DNA of 64,000 nucleotides, taken from Streptomyces venezuelae. GTDB lineage: Bacteria; Actinomycetota; Actinomycetes; Streptomycetales; Streptomycetaceae. The notes under the pieces are model-generated. The model made no database searches. It was given only the letters and a program-made list of their open reading frames with translations, and was not told where the DNA came from. Position numbers and translations under genes: made by a program. Shown here piece by piece: positions 17,324 through 26,109 of the stretch (its first letter is position 1; each line of letters begins with the position of its first letter). The DNA is taken from assembly GCF_008642315.1 (NCBI RefSeq), contig NZ_CP029192.1:1240001-1304000 (forward strand), written 5' to 3'.

Positions 17324-18427
17324 CTAGCGGACCCCTTCCAGGCGGGCGATCCGCCCCTTCTCCCCCGCGGCCCAGCAGCCCCGGTCGGCCGTGCAGTCCA
17401 CGGTGTCGTACGACCCCGAGTCGATGGTCCGCCAGCTCCGGCCGCCGTCCGTCGTGACGTCCGTGCCCGTGGGTCCGACCGCGAGCGCCGTGGTGCGGCT
17501 GTGGGGGAACCAGGCCACGCCCGAGCGGTAGGCGGGCGGCGGCTTCCCCACCGGGTCCCAGCGGCGCCCGCCGTCCCGGGTGACCGCCGCCGCCTTCGGC
17601 GAGGGCTGGTCGGCGCGGTAGTCGCCGCCCACCGCGATGCCGTGCGTACGGTCGCGGAAGGCGAGCCCGAAGACGCCGCGGGCCGGGTCGCCCGCCGGGA
17701 CCGGCGCGTCGGTGGCCTTCCAGGTCCTTCCGCGGTCGGCGGAGTGCAGGACACGCGCGCGTGCCGCCCCGCCCGTGGCCAGCCACACGTCCCGTGACCC
17801 GTTGCTCACCAGGCACTGGCCGCTCGCCGCGAAGCCCGCCTCACCCTCCTGTGCCGCGGGCATGCCGGAGTTCGGCAGGACCTTCCAGGACCGGCCCCCG
17901 TCGGCGGTGGACAGGATGCGGAACTTCCCGTCGACGGGATCGCTCATCGCGAGGCCGTGGCGCCGGTCGAGGAAGGTCATGCAGTCGTAGAACGCCTTGG
18001 CGTCGGTGTTGCGGAAGGACTCCGTCCAGGTGGCCCCGCCGTCCTCGGTGCGCAGCACCCGCGACGCCTCGCCCTCGCCGATGGCGAGGACCACCGCACG
18101 GCGGTCGTCGAAGGCCTCGATGTCGCGGAACTCCAGACCGGCGGCGCCCGGCGGGGAGACTTCGCGCCAGGTCTTGCCGCCGTTCGCGGTGCGCAGCACG
18201 GTCCCCTTCGTGCCGGCCGCCCACGCAGTGTCACGGCTGACGGCGGCGAGCCCCCGGAAGCGGGCGTCGGTACCGCTCTCCGTGAGCTGCCAGCGCGGTT
18301 CCCGGTCCGGGTGGTGCGCATCGGTGTCCGCCCGCGCGGCGCCCGGTGCGCCGAGGACGGTCGCGGCGAGCATCGCGCCGCACAGTCCCGTCAATACCGT
18401 CCGCCTCGTCGACTTCATCTTCCCCAT
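17324..18427 (-). CDS. Secreted BNR / YCF48-like beta-propeller protein
   Basis: An exported protein of about 367 residues. After a Sec/Tat-like signal (MKSTRRTVLTGLCGAMLAATVLG ending AARA) there are at least six Asp-box units: NGGKTW, DGGATW, DGGRSW, DRGRTW, DGGRRW, DGGRSW. This spacing builds a BNR/YCF48-type propeller, as in secreted oxidoreductase-like and photosystem-assembly-like proteins. No sialidase catalytic Arg triad was evident, so catalysis is doubtful. The start could be 18436, 18427 or 18418; 18427 is a compromise because none has a good ribosome site. Confidence 0.8.
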   Translation of the reverse strand: MGKMKSTRRTVLTGLCGAMLAATVLGAPGAARADTDAHHPDREPRWQLTESGTDARFRGLAAVSRDTAWAAGTKGTVLRTANGGKTWREVSPPGAAGLEFRDIEAFDDRRAVVLAIGEGEASRVLRTEDGGATWTESFRNTDAKAFYDCMTFLDRRHGLAMSDPVDGKFRILSTADGGRSWKVLPNSGMPAAQEGEAGFAASGQCLVSNGSRDVWLATGGAARARVLHSADRGRTWKATDAPVPAGDPARGVFGLAFRDRTHGIAVGGDYRADQPSPKAAAVTRDGGRRWDPVGKPPPAYRSGVAWFPHSRTTALAVGPTGTDVTTDGGRSWRTIDSGSYDTVDCTADRGCWAAGEKGRIARLEGVR

Positions 18428-18649
18428 GCCCCTCATGGCGGGCGAAGCTAGCCGACGCGCGCAGCCTCGTCCAGATGGCCTGAAGGCATCCCCCATGAGG
18501 TGGTCGCCGGGAACCGCGGGCCCTGCCAGGGTGTCGCGGTGACAGAGGTCACTCGCTCCGAACCGCCCTCCGTGTGCACGCATCCGGTCTTTCCGTCGTC
18601 TATTCAAGTGCCGACCCCAGTCGTCCAGCAGTCAGTGAGGGAGCAGGCG

Positions 18650-19066
18650 TTGTCCACCGTCATCGAGCAAGCCGTAGAGGCCCGCCTGGTCGCCGCCGAG
18701 CCGCGGATGCCGACCATTCCCGCAACGCTCCACTACGACCGGCGGGATCCGTTCGCCGTGCGCATGAGCTTCCCCGCTCCCGCGACCCTGGAAGGCATCG
18801 AGGTCTACTGGACCTTCGCCCGTGAGCTCCTCGTCCACGGCGTGGAGCGTGCGGTGGGCGACGGCGACGTGCGCGTGCGTCCGTACGGGTTCGACCGCAC
18901 GGTCGTGGAGTTCCACGCCCCCGAGGGCACCGCGATCGTCCACATCCGCACCGGGGACCTCCGCCGTTTCCTGCGCAGCTCGATGGCGCTGGTGCCGGCC
19001 GGCCAGGAGAGCCGCCACGTGGATCTCGACCAGGACCTGGCCGAGCTGATGCGGGACGCGTGCTGA
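18650..19066 (+). CDS. ssgD: SsgA-like sporulation/cell-division protein
   Basis: SsgA-like proteins are found only in morphologically complex actinomycetes and steer septum placement and wall synthesis during sporulation. The product has 138 residues, the usual size (about 137). The fold signature is present: LHYDRRDPFAVRMSF, VYWTFARELLVHGV, GDVRVRP, and a C-terminal HVDLDQDLAELM. TTG 18650 is taken as the start because GAGGGAG lies 9 nt before it and it gives STVIEQAVEARL, the expected N-terminus; in-frame upstream GTG codons would add an unrelated tail. The symbol is given from resemblance and gene context; another SALP is possible. Confidence 0.85.
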   Translation: MSTVIEQAVEARLVAAEPRMPTIPATLHYDRRDPFAVRMSFPAPATLEGIEVYWTFARELLVHGVERAVGDGDVRVRPYGFDRTVVEFHAPEGTAIVHIRTGDLRRFLRSSMALVPAGQESRHVDLDQDLAELMRDAC

Positions 19067-19136
19067 GCGGCGGATCGGGCTGTCCGTAGGGTCGGCTCCG
19101 CGCCGCGCCTTCCGTGGCGGCCGAGCGAGCCCGAGT

Positions 19137-19823
19137 TCAGTCCCCGCCTCCCCCGCTCGACGAGCGCGCCGCCTCCGCGGCCGTGATCGCCGAGGCCAGC
19201 GCCTTGCGCAGGGCGCGCATCTGCCGGGTGACGTCGAGCGACGCGCCGCCGCCGCGGTCGGTGAGCTCGGTGAGCCGGTCCTTGTACCGCCTGCGGTCCT
19301 TGCCGGTGACGAACGGCCGCAGCTTGCCGGTGGCCGCGCACATCACGAGGGCCGCCTCGCTCTCGGACACCTCCGTGATCGACTGGGGACCGCGCAGCAC
19401 CGTACCCGCCTCCGCCTGCAGCGCCTCCGCGTATCCGGCGCGCTCCAGCTCCCAGTGCCGGACAGGGAAGACGCCGAGGACACGGCGGCGCTCCAGGCGC
19501 AGATAGCCGTGGGCGGTGAGCTGGTCGCGGACCTCGTTCAGGGTGTTGCCGGAGCGGTGTGTCATCCATCCGCGCCACTTGCGCGGCCGGGACTCCTCGA
19601 TGAGCTCGACGAGTGCGTCGAGCACCGTGTCGCCCGTGCGCGCGCCGGTCACCGGGGTGACGATGCCGTCCGTCTCGACGATCACGCCGCGCTGGGCGAG
19701 CTCGGCCAGCGCTCCGGCGCGGACGACCAGGTGCAGGTCGGGGCCGCCGGTGAACTTTCCCCTCTCCCCGTTCCACGCCAGGAGCAGGAGCTTGGCGGGC
19801 AGGGACAGCGTGCCGTAGTGCAC
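19137..19823 (-). CDS. GOLPH3/VPS74-type (GPP34) protein
   Basis: A 228-residue mostly helical protein of the GPP34 family. The eukaryotic relatives bind phosphatidylinositol 4-phosphate and retain Golgi glycosyltransferases; the bacterial role is unknown. Visible family features are the N-terminal LSLPAKLLLLAW, ALAELAQRGVI, WMTHRSGNTLNEVRDQLTAHGYL and RRRVLGVFPVRHWEL. GTG 19823 is chosen over the longest start at 19883 because an AGGAGG sits 4-5 nt before it. It lies beside the SsgA-like gene, tail to tail. Some actinobacteria carry several such genes near developmental loci. Confidence 0.85.
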   Translation of the reverse strand: MHYGTLSLPAKLLLLAWNGERGKFTGGPDLHLVVRAGALAELAQRGVIVETDGIVTPVTGARTGDTVLDALVELIEESRPRKWRGWMTHRSGNTLNEVRDQLTAHGYLRLERRRVLGVFPVRHWELERAGYAEALQAEAGTVLRGPQSITEVSESEAALVMCAATGKLRPFVTGKDRRRYKDRLTELTDRGGGASLDVTRQMRALRKALASAITAAEAARSSSGGGGD

Positions 19824-19876
19824 GGCGCCTCCTCGGTCGGCGTCCACGGAGCCGGGTGTGAGCCCACGATAAAACG

Positions 19877-19905
19877 TTGACACACCCCGGAGCCCGTCCT
19901 ACGGT
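19877..19905 (+). promoter_or_regulatory. Sigma70-like promoter for the ABC-F/UvrA-like operon
   Basis: TTGACA (19877-19882) and TACGGT (19900-19905) are separated by exactly 17 bp. Transcription would start near 19912 and leave a leader of about 220 nt before the ABC-F start at 20136. Confidence 0.7.
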
Positions 19906-19911
19906 GTACAA

Positions 19912-20135
19912 CGGTTCTGTTGCCGTCGATAGGAGAAGGACGTTGCTCGTCTGAGGTCATGAGACACCGCGTCACGCAGCTCTCGCTGCCGTGCACGCCG
20001 TGTGCGACCTCGGCTTCACGAGCCGTCCCGTCCCCCGGCACAGGCCTTTTCTCGTTCTCCGGCCTCTCCTCCGCCGCGGTGTCTCGAACGCGTTGCCCCT
20101 GACCGCGCTCCACACCAAGCAACCGCGAGGCCTGT
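19912..20135 (+). promoter_or_regulatory. Long leader with possible translation-attenuation structure
   Basis: The leader between the promoter and the ABC-F start holds a small reading frame (19959-20102, 47 codons, beginning MRHRVTQLSLPCTPC) and segments that can pair with the ribosome-binding region. CAGGCCT (20041-20047) is complementary to AGGCCTG (20128-20134), and GGCCTC (20061-20066) to GAGGCC (20127-20132); the GAGG is the ABC-F ribosome site. ABC-F resistance genes are often induced by antibiotic-stalled ribosomes on leader peptides, so this is a plausible inducible switch. It has not been tested. Confidence 0.5.
19959..20102 (+). CDS. Possible leader peptide upstream of the ABC-F gene
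   Basis: A 47-residue frame inside the 220-nt leader. Its ATG has GAGG only 2 nt upstream, and an AGGAGAAGG lies 20 nt further back, where a tiny TTG-Leu-Val-stop frame could also start (19943). The peptide is Ser/Pro/Thr-rich with no known domain. It is listed because leader peptides control several ABC-F genes; it may simply be untranslated. Confidence 0.3.
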   Translation: MRHRVTQLSLPCTPCATSASRAVPSPGTGLFSFSGLSSAAVSRTRCP

Positions 20136-21779
20136 ATGTCCACCCACCCCACCTCCATCAGCTGTACGTCGCTCTCCTTCGGCTGGCCCGACGGCACCGG
20201 CGTCTTCGACGGCCTCCAGGTCTCCTTCGGACCCGGCAGGACCGGACTCATCGGCGTCAACGGCTCAGGAAAGTCAACCCTGTTGAAGCTCGTCGCGGGT
20301 GAGCTGACGCCCACCGACGGCGTGGTGCGCGTCGCCGGGGACGTCGGATATCTGCCGCAGAACGTCACCCTCGACACCGGCCTGCGCGTCGACGAGGTGC
20401 TCGGCATCGCCGCGACCCGCGCCGCGCTGCACGCCATCGAGGCGGGTGACGTGCGCGAGGAGCACTTCACCGCGGTCGGCGACGACTGGGACGTCGAGGA
20501 GCGCGCCGTCGCCACCCTCGACCAGCTCGGGCTCGGCCACATCGGCCTCGACCGCACCACGGGCGAGGTGTCGGGCGGCGAGTCGGTGCTGCTGCGTCTG
20601 GCGGCGCTGCTGCTGCGCCGTCCCGACGTGCTCCTTCTCGACGAACCGACCAACAACCTCGACCTGTACGCCCGTCGGCGGCTGTACGCGGCCGTCGATG
20701 CCTGGTCCGGCGTCCTGGTCGTGGTCAGCCACGACCGTGAACTCCTGGACCTGGTCGACCAGATCGCCGATCTCCGTGACGGGGAGGTGAGTTGGTACGG
20801 CGGAAACTTCCAAGCGTACGAGGAGGCCCTCGCCGTGGAGCAGGAGGCGGCCGAGCGCATGGTGCGCGTCGCCGAGACCGATCTGCGCAAGCAGAAGCGC
20901 GAACTGGTCGATGCCCACGTCAAGTTGGCCCGCCGCAAGCGGTACGGCCAGAAGATGTGGGACCAGAAGCGCGAGCCGAAGGTCGTCATGGGCAACCGCA
21001 AGCGCGCCGCCCAGGAGTCGGCGGGCAAGCACCGCATCATGCACGAGGAGAAACTCGCCGAGGCCAAGGAGCGCCTGGACGACGCCGTCGAGGCGGTGCG
21101 GGAGGACGACGAGATCCGTGTCGACCTGCCGCACACCCTGGTCCACCCGGGGCGCACGGTGCTCACCCTGAGCAACCTCGAACTGTGCTACGGCGCCCGC
21201 GTGCGGGGCGAGTTCGAGCTGCGCGGCCCCGAGCGGATCGCGCTCATCGGCCGGAACGGCGCGGGCAAGACCACGCTCCTGCGCACCGTCGCCGGGCAGC
21301 TGGCACCGGTCTCCGGCGAGGCACTGGCCCATGTGCCGATGCGTTTCCTGCCGCAGCGGCTCGACGTGCTCGACGGCGCGCTCACCGTCGCCGAGAACGT
21401 GGCGGCGTATGCTCCCGACGCGACCAACAACCGCATCAGGGCGCGGCTGGCCCGCTTCCTCTTCAAGGGCGCCAAGGCCGACCAGCGGGCGGCGACCCTG
21501 TCGGGCGGCGAACGGTTCCGCGCGGCGCTCGCGGCGCTGCTGCTCGCGGAGCCCGCGCCGCAGCTGCTCATGCTCGACGAGCCGACGAACAACCTCGACA
21601 TGGCGAGCGTGAAGCAGCTGTCGACGGCCCTGGAGTCGTACGAGGGCGCGCTGATCGTCGCCAGTCACGACCTGCCGTTCCTGGAGTCCATCGGCATCAC
21701 GCGGTGGCTGCTCCTGGACGGGGAACTCACGGAGATCACTCAGGAAAAGAAGACAGAAGCTGTCGGGTATTCCGCCTAG
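20136..21779 (+). CDS. ABC-F family ATPase (ribosome-protection type)
   Basis: A soluble 547-residue protein with two ABC domains and no membrane segments. Domain 1 has Walker A GVNGSGKS (residues 44-51), signature VSGGE and Walker B LLLDEPTNNLD; domain 2 has GRNGAGKT, LSGGE and LMLDEPTNNLD. A basic, helical interdomain linker (KRELVDAHVKLARRKRYGQKMW region, about residues 235-320) is the part that reaches into the ribosomal exit site in ABC-F proteins. Such proteins displace bound antibiotics or rescue stalled ribosomes. It is followed 10 bp later by a UvrA-like gene. Antibiotic specificity cannot be predicted. Confidence 0.92.
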   Translation: MSTHPTSISCTSLSFGWPDGTGVFDGLQVSFGPGRTGLIGVNGSGKSTLLKLVAGELTPTDGVVRVAGDVGYLPQNVTLDTGLRVDEVLGIAATRAALHAIEAGDVREEHFTAVGDDWDVEERAVATLDQLGLGHIGLDRTTGEVSGGESVLLRLAALLLRRPDVLLLDEPTNNLDLYARRRLYAAVDAWSGVLVVVSHDRELLDLVDQIADLRDGEVSWYGGNFQAYEEALAVEQEAAERMVRVAETDLRKQKRELVDAHVKLARRKRYGQKMWDQKREPKVVMGNRKRAAQESAGKHRIMHEEKLAEAKERLDDAVEAVREDDEIRVDLPHTLVHPGRTVLTLSNLELCYGARVRGEFELRGPERIALIGRNGAGKTTLLRTVAGQLAPVSGEALAHVPMRFLPQRLDVLDGALTVAENVAAYAPDATNNRIRARLARFLFKGAKADQRAATLSGGERFRAALAALLLAEPAPQLLMLDEPTNNLDMASVKQLSTALESYEGALIVASHDLPFLESIGITRWLLLDGELTEITQEKKTEAVGYSA

Positions 21780-21789
21780 CTTCGGGTGC

Positions 21790-24132
21790 ATGGACCAGAA
21801 CCACGAGGCCACGCACCGAGAGACACATCCGGACACGCACCGTTGCATCGCCATCGAAGGCGCCCGGGAGAACAACCTCAAGGAGGTGAGCCTGCGCATC
21901 CCCAAGGGCAGGCTCACCGTCTTCACGGGCGTGTCGGGATCGGGAAAGTCGTCGGTCGTCTTCGACACGATCGCGGTGGAGTCGCAGCGCCAGCTGAACG
22001 AGACGTTCACCTGGTTCGTCCGCAACCGGCTGCCGAAGTACGAGCGGCCGCATGCGGACGCCATCGAGGAGCTCTCCCCCGCGATCGTCGTCGACCAGAA
22101 GCCGATCGGCGGCCACTCCCGCTCCACCGTGGGCACGATGACGGACATCTACTCCGTGATCCGCGTGCTGTTCTCCCGGCACGGCACGCCGAGCGCGGGC
22201 CCGGCGACGGCGTACTCGTTCAACGACCCGTCGGGCATGTGCACCGAGTGCGACGGACTCGGGCGCACGGTACGGCCCGACTACGACCGCATCCTCGACC
22301 CCGCCAGGTCCCTGGCGGACGGCGCGATCCTCTTCCCGCCGTTCGCCGTGGGCACCTGGCAGGGCCAGACGTACACGAACACGCCCGACCTGGACACGCA
22401 CAAGCCGGTCGGTGAATTCACCGACGCGGAAAGGCGGTTCCTGCTGCGGGGCGGGGGCGGGCGTGCGCGGAAGAAGGTGAACGTCAACAACACGGGTGGC
22501 GCGCGGGACATCGACTACGAAGGGCTCGCCGACCGCTTCGAGCGGCTCTACCTGAACCGCGACCTCTCCACGCTCTCACAGAGGACCCGCGACCTCGTCC
22601 AGGGCTTCCTGGACGAGGGGCCCTGCCCGGCCTGTCACGGGGCCCGCCTCAACCCCACGGCGCTCGCCACCCGCATCAACGGCCTCGGCATCGCCGACTG
22701 CACCCGGATGGAAGTCAGCGACCTCATCAGGGAGTTGGGACGCGTCGACGACCCGGTGGCCGGCCCGATCGCGGCGGCCGCCGTGGCCGCACTGGAACGG
22801 ATCGAGGCGATCGGCCTCGGCTATCTCAGCCTGGACCGCGAGACGTCCACCCTCTCCGGGGGCGAGGGACAGCGCCTGAAGATGGTGCGCCACCTCGGGT
22901 CCAGCCTCACCGGGATGACATACATCTTCGACGAGCCGAGCGTCGGACTGCACCCGCGCGACGTGGGGCGCCTGAACGACCTCCTGCTCCGGCTGCGCGA
23001 CAAGGGCAACACCGTCCTGGTCGTCGAGCACGACCCCGACGTCATCGCGATCGCCGACCACGTCGTCGACATGGGCCCGGCGGCGGGCACCGACGGCGGC
23101 CTGGTCGTCTTCGAAGGCACACCGCAGGAGTTGTGCCGGGCCGACACCCTCACCGGCCGCCACCTGCGGCGCACCACCGGCATCAAGGAGCACCCGCGCG
23201 AAGCCGTGGGGGGCCACTGGGTCAAGGGCGCCGACCTGCACAACCTGAAGAACGTGAGCGTGCGGGTGCCCACCGGGGTCCTCACGGCGGTCACCGGCGT
23301 CGCGGGGTCCGGAAAGACCACCCTGGTCTCGAAGGCGTACACCGACGCGCACCCGGACGCCGTCGTCGTGGACCAGTCGTCCATCGGCATCTCCGGCCGC
23401 TCCACCCCGGCGACGTACCTCGGGATCATGGACACGGTGCGCAAGCTGTTCGCGCGCGAGACCGGCGCGAAGGCGAGCCTGTTCAGCTTCAACTCCCATG
23501 GAGCGTGTGAGCGTTGTCAGGGGCGCGGGATCATCTACAGCGACCTGGCGTTCATGGACCCGGTGACCACGACGTGCGAGGCGTGCGAGGGACGCCGCTT
23601 CAAGGAAGAGGTGCTGCGGCTCACCGTGGACGGCCGGTCCGTGGTGGACGTACTGGAGATGACGGCAGAGCAGGCCCTGGACTTCTTCGCGCGACTCGAC
23701 GACACGTCCGTGCGTCGCCGGCTGTGCGCCCTGCGGGACGTGGGTCTCACCTACCTCACACTCGGGCAGCCACTGAGCACGCTCTCCGGGGGCGAGCGTC
23801 AACGCATCAAGCTGGCCACGCAGTTGCACCGCACCGGCACGACGTACGTCCTGGACGAGCCGACCACCGGACTGCACATGGCGGACATCGACGGGCTGCT
23901 CGCCATGCTGGACCGGCTCGTCGACGCCGGCAACACGGTGATCGTCGTCGAGCACAACCTCGACGTCGTCAAGCACGCGGACTGGGTGATCGATCTGGGT
24001 CCGGACGGCGGCAAGCACGGCGGTCGGATCGTCTTCGAGGGGACGCCGGCGCAGCTGCTGCGGGCCGAGGGCTCGTTCACGGCCGATCATCTGCGAGGCG
24101 CTCTGGGCGGGGACGGGCGACGCGCTGCATGA
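21790..24132 (+). CDS. UvrA-like ATPase (UvrA2/DrrC type), short form
   Basis: A 780-residue UvrA paralogue, about 160 residues shorter than the repair UvrA. Both ABC modules are complete: GVSGSGKSS with LSGGEGQRLKMV, and GVAGSGKTT with LSGGERQRIKLA and DEPTTGLH. Zinc-binding cysteine pairs are seen in MCTECDGLG, CPACHGARL, CERCQGRG and CEACEGRRF. The N-terminal region goes quickly from Walker A to the first zinc module, which implies loss of the UvrB-interaction domain, as in drug-resistance UvrA homologues such as DrrC. It is in one transcription unit with the ABC-F gene. A role in tolerance to DNA-intercalating or ribosome-targeting compounds is inferred. Confidence 0.9.
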   Translation: MDQNHEATHRETHPDTHRCIAIEGARENNLKEVSLRIPKGRLTVFTGVSGSGKSSVVFDTIAVESQRQLNETFTWFVRNRLPKYERPHADAIEELSPAIVVDQKPIGGHSRSTVGTMTDIYSVIRVLFSRHGTPSAGPATAYSFNDPSGMCTECDGLGRTVRPDYDRILDPARSLADGAILFPPFAVGTWQGQTYTNTPDLDTHKPVGEFTDAERRFLLRGGGGRARKKVNVNNTGGARDIDYEGLADRFERLYLNRDLSTLSQRTRDLVQGFLDEGPCPACHGARLNPTALATRINGLGIADCTRMEVSDLIRELGRVDDPVAGPIAAAAVAALERIEAIGLGYLSLDRETSTLSGGEGQRLKMVRHLGSSLTGMTYIFDEPSVGLHPRDVGRLNDLLLRLRDKGNTVLVVEHDPDVIAIADHVVDMGPAAGTDGGLVVFEGTPQELCRADTLTGRHLRRTTGIKEHPREAVGGHWVKGADLHNLKNVSVRVPTGVLTAVTGVAGSGKTTLVSKAYTDAHPDAVVVDQSSIGISGRSTPATYLGIMDTVRKLFARETGAKASLFSFNSHGACERCQGRGIIYSDLAFMDPVTTTCEACEGRRFKEEVLRLTVDGRSVVDVLEMTAEQALDFFARLDDTSVRRRLCALRDVGLTYLTLGQPLSTLSGGERQRIKLATQLHRTGTTYVLDEPTTGLHMADIDGLLAMLDRLVDAGNTVIVVEHNLDVVKHADWVIDLGPDGGKHGGRIVFEGTPAQLLRAEGSFTADHLRGALGGDGRRAA

Positions 24133-24172
24133 TGTTGCGGCACCCGCCCCGCCCGCGTGAGGAGAGCCGTCC

Positions 24173-24949
24173 GTGCCCAGCAAGAAGGCCCTGATACGCC
24201 GCCCGAGCCCGCGCCTCGCGGAGGGCCTGGTCACCCACCTGCAACGCACGCCTGTCGACGTGGGCCTCGCGACGCGGCAGTGGGAGGCGTACGTGGCGGC
24301 GCTGAACGAGCACGGCTGGGAGACGTTCGAGGTGGAGCCGGCGGACGCGTGCCCCGACTCGGTCTTCGTGGAGGACGCGGTGGTCGTCTTCCGGAACGTG
24401 GCCCTGATCGCCAGGTCCGGCGCCCGCTCCCGGCAGGGCGAGACGACCGGCGTCGAGGAGGCGGTCGGCAGGCTCGGGTGCTCGGTCAACTGGGTGTGGG
24501 AGCCGGGGACGCTGGAGGGCGGGGACGTGCTCAAGGTCGGCGACACCCTCTACGTCGGGCGGGGCGGCAGGACCGACGCCGAGGGGGTGCGGCAGCTGCG
24601 GGCCGTCTTCGAGCCGCTCGGCGCGCGGGTCGTCTCGGTGCCCGTGGCCAAGGTCCTGCACCTGAAGTCCGCCGTGACGGCGCTGCCCGACGGGACGGTC
24701 GTCGGGTACGAGCCGCTCGTCGACAGCCCCTCGCTCTTCCCCCGCTTCCTTCCCGTGCCGGAGGAGGCGGGCGCGCACGTGGTGCTGCTCGGCGGCTCGA
24801 AACTGCTGATGTCGGCGAGTGCGCCCCGCAGCGCGGAGCTCTTCGCCGATCTCGGATTCGACCCGGTTCCAGTGGAAATCAGCGAGTTCGAGAAGCTCGA
24901 AGGCTGTGTGACGTGCCTCTCAGTCCGACTCCGTGAACTGTACGCCTGA
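24173..24949 (+). CDS. ddaH: Dimethylarginine dimethylaminohydrolase (DDAH)
   Basis: Hydrolyses N-omega-methylated arginines to citrulline and methylamines. The 258-residue guanidino-modifying fold shows the substrate region CPDSVFVEDAVVVF, EGGDVLKVG, the catalytic His in KVLHLKSAVT and the nucleophilic Cys248 in EGCVTCLSVRL, at the expected C-terminal place. GTG 24173 has GGAGAG 8 nt upstream. It follows the UvrA-like gene by 40 bp and may be in the same transcript. No arginine deiminase pathway genes are nearby. Confidence 0.92.
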   Translation: MPSKKALIRRPSPRLAEGLVTHLQRTPVDVGLATRQWEAYVAALNEHGWETFEVEPADACPDSVFVEDAVVVFRNVALIARSGARSRQGETTGVEEAVGRLGCSVNWVWEPGTLEGGDVLKVGDTLYVGRGGRTDAEGVRQLRAVFEPLGARVVSVPVAKVLHLKSAVTALPDGTVVGYEPLVDSPSLFPRFLPVPEEAGAHVVLLGGSKLLMSASAPRSAELFADLGFDPVPVEISEFEKLEGCVTCLSVRLRELYA

Positions 24950-25019
24950 CCTGTACTGGGGCCGTGGAGGCGACGGAGACGGGTGGGGGCCGGGCTCGAA
25001 GCCTCTTTACGGAGGGTTT

Positions 25020-25054
25020 AACCTACGGCAACGTAACCTACGACACCGTAGGTA
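25020..25054. promoter_or_regulatory. Tandem ACCTACG-N4-CGTAGGT operators before the desaturase
   Basis: A palindrome ACCTACG-ACAC-CGTAGGT spans 25036-25053. A second, imperfect copy (ACCTACG-GCAA-CGTAACCT) begins at 25021 and overlaps it. They lie 60-90 bp before the acyl-ACP desaturase start. The same 7-4-7 palindrome, perfect, occurs at 45469-45486 before the nitronate monooxygenase. The form is that of a TetR-type dimer site. Confidence 0.65.
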
Positions 25055-25111
25055 GTGCACCGCTCGCACTGCCCATGGAACTCTCTGTACTCCCGTCCCC
25101 CTGGAGCCCCC

Positions 25112-26083
25112 GTGACGATCACCTCTCCCCACCTCGGCAGCGCGGACAGCTGGACCGACGCCCGGCTGCTCTACGCGCTGGAGGAAGTGGTCGAGCAGGA
25201 ACTCAATCGCCACCTCAAGGTGGCCAAGGACTGGATGCCCCACGAGTACGTCCCGTTCTCGGACGCCCGGAACTTCCCCGGCTTCTTCGAGGACGGCGAG
25301 GCGTGGGAGAAGGGCCAGTCCCCGGTCACCGACATCGGCCGCATCGCCCTGGTGGTCAACCTGCTCACCGAGGACAACCTCCCCAGCTACCACCACGAGA
25401 TCGCCTCCCTCTTCGGCCGCGACGGCGCCTGGGGCACCTGGGTGCACCGCTGGACCGCCGAAGAGGGCCGGCACGGCATCGTGATGCGCGACTACCTCCT
25501 CGCCTCGCGCGCCGTCGACCCGGACCAGCTGGAGCAGTTCCGGATGGCGCACATGAGCGAGGGCTTCGAGTCGGACAACCGCCACTCGATGCTGCACTCG
25601 GTCGCGTACGTCGCCTTCCAGGAGCTCGCGACCCGCATCTCGCACCGCAACACCGGCCACCAGTCGGGCGACCCGGTCTGCGACCGCATGCTGGCGCGCA
25701 TCGCCACCGACGAGAACCTGCACATGGTCTTCTACCGCAACCTCCTGAAGGCCGCCTTCGAGCTCGCCCCCGACCTGACCATGCAGGCCGTGCGCGACGT
25801 CGTGGTCAACTTCCGGATGCCGGGCCACGGCATGCCGGGCTTCGAGCGCGCCGCCGCGCAGATGGCCATCGGCGAGGTCTACAACATGCGCATCCACCAC
25901 GACGACGTGCTGCAGCCCGTGCTGCGCTTCCTGAAGGTCCTGGAGATCGACGGGCTCGGCCCCGAGGGCCTGAAGGCGCAGGAGGAGCTGGGCTTCTTCA
26001 TGGGCGGGCTGGACGCGGAAGCGTCGAAGTTCGACGAGAGGCTGGCCGCCCGCAAGGCGCGGATGGCGGCGCGCGGCGCCTGA
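25112..26083 (+). CDS. Acyl-ACP desaturase (soluble diiron)
   Basis: Introduces a double bond in acyl-ACP using O2 and ferredoxin-type electrons. The 323-residue all-helical protein has the diiron ligand sets: ELNRHL early, EDNLPSYHHE near residue 88, EEGRHG near 116 and DENLHMV near 201. GTG 25112 is preferred, with GGAG 6-7 nt upstream and product VTITSPHLGSA; the open frame to 25055 overlaps the operator region. Control by a TetR-like repressor is suggested by the palindromes just upstream. It stands alone. Confidence 0.93.
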   Translation: MTITSPHLGSADSWTDARLLYALEEVVEQELNRHLKVAKDWMPHEYVPFSDARNFPGFFEDGEAWEKGQSPVTDIGRIALVVNLLTEDNLPSYHHEIASLFGRDGAWGTWVHRWTAEEGRHGIVMRDYLLASRAVDPDQLEQFRMAHMSEGFESDNRHSMLHSVAYVAFQELATRISHRNTGHQSGDPVCDRMLARIATDENLHMVFYRNLLKAAFELAPDLTMQAVRDVVVNFRMPGHGMPGFERAAAQMAIGEVYNMRIHHDDVLQPVLRFLKVLEIDGLGPEGLKAQEELGFFMGGLDAEASKFDERLAARKARMAARGA

Positions 26084-26109
26084 CGGGATGGGGCGGCTGG
26101 ATTCGACGG

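Noticed and set aside
21790..24132. Nucleotide-excision-repair UvrA
   Set aside because: It is about 160 residues short, goes almost directly from Walker A to the zinc module, and is coupled to ABC-F, so a resistance-type UvrA paralogue fits better.
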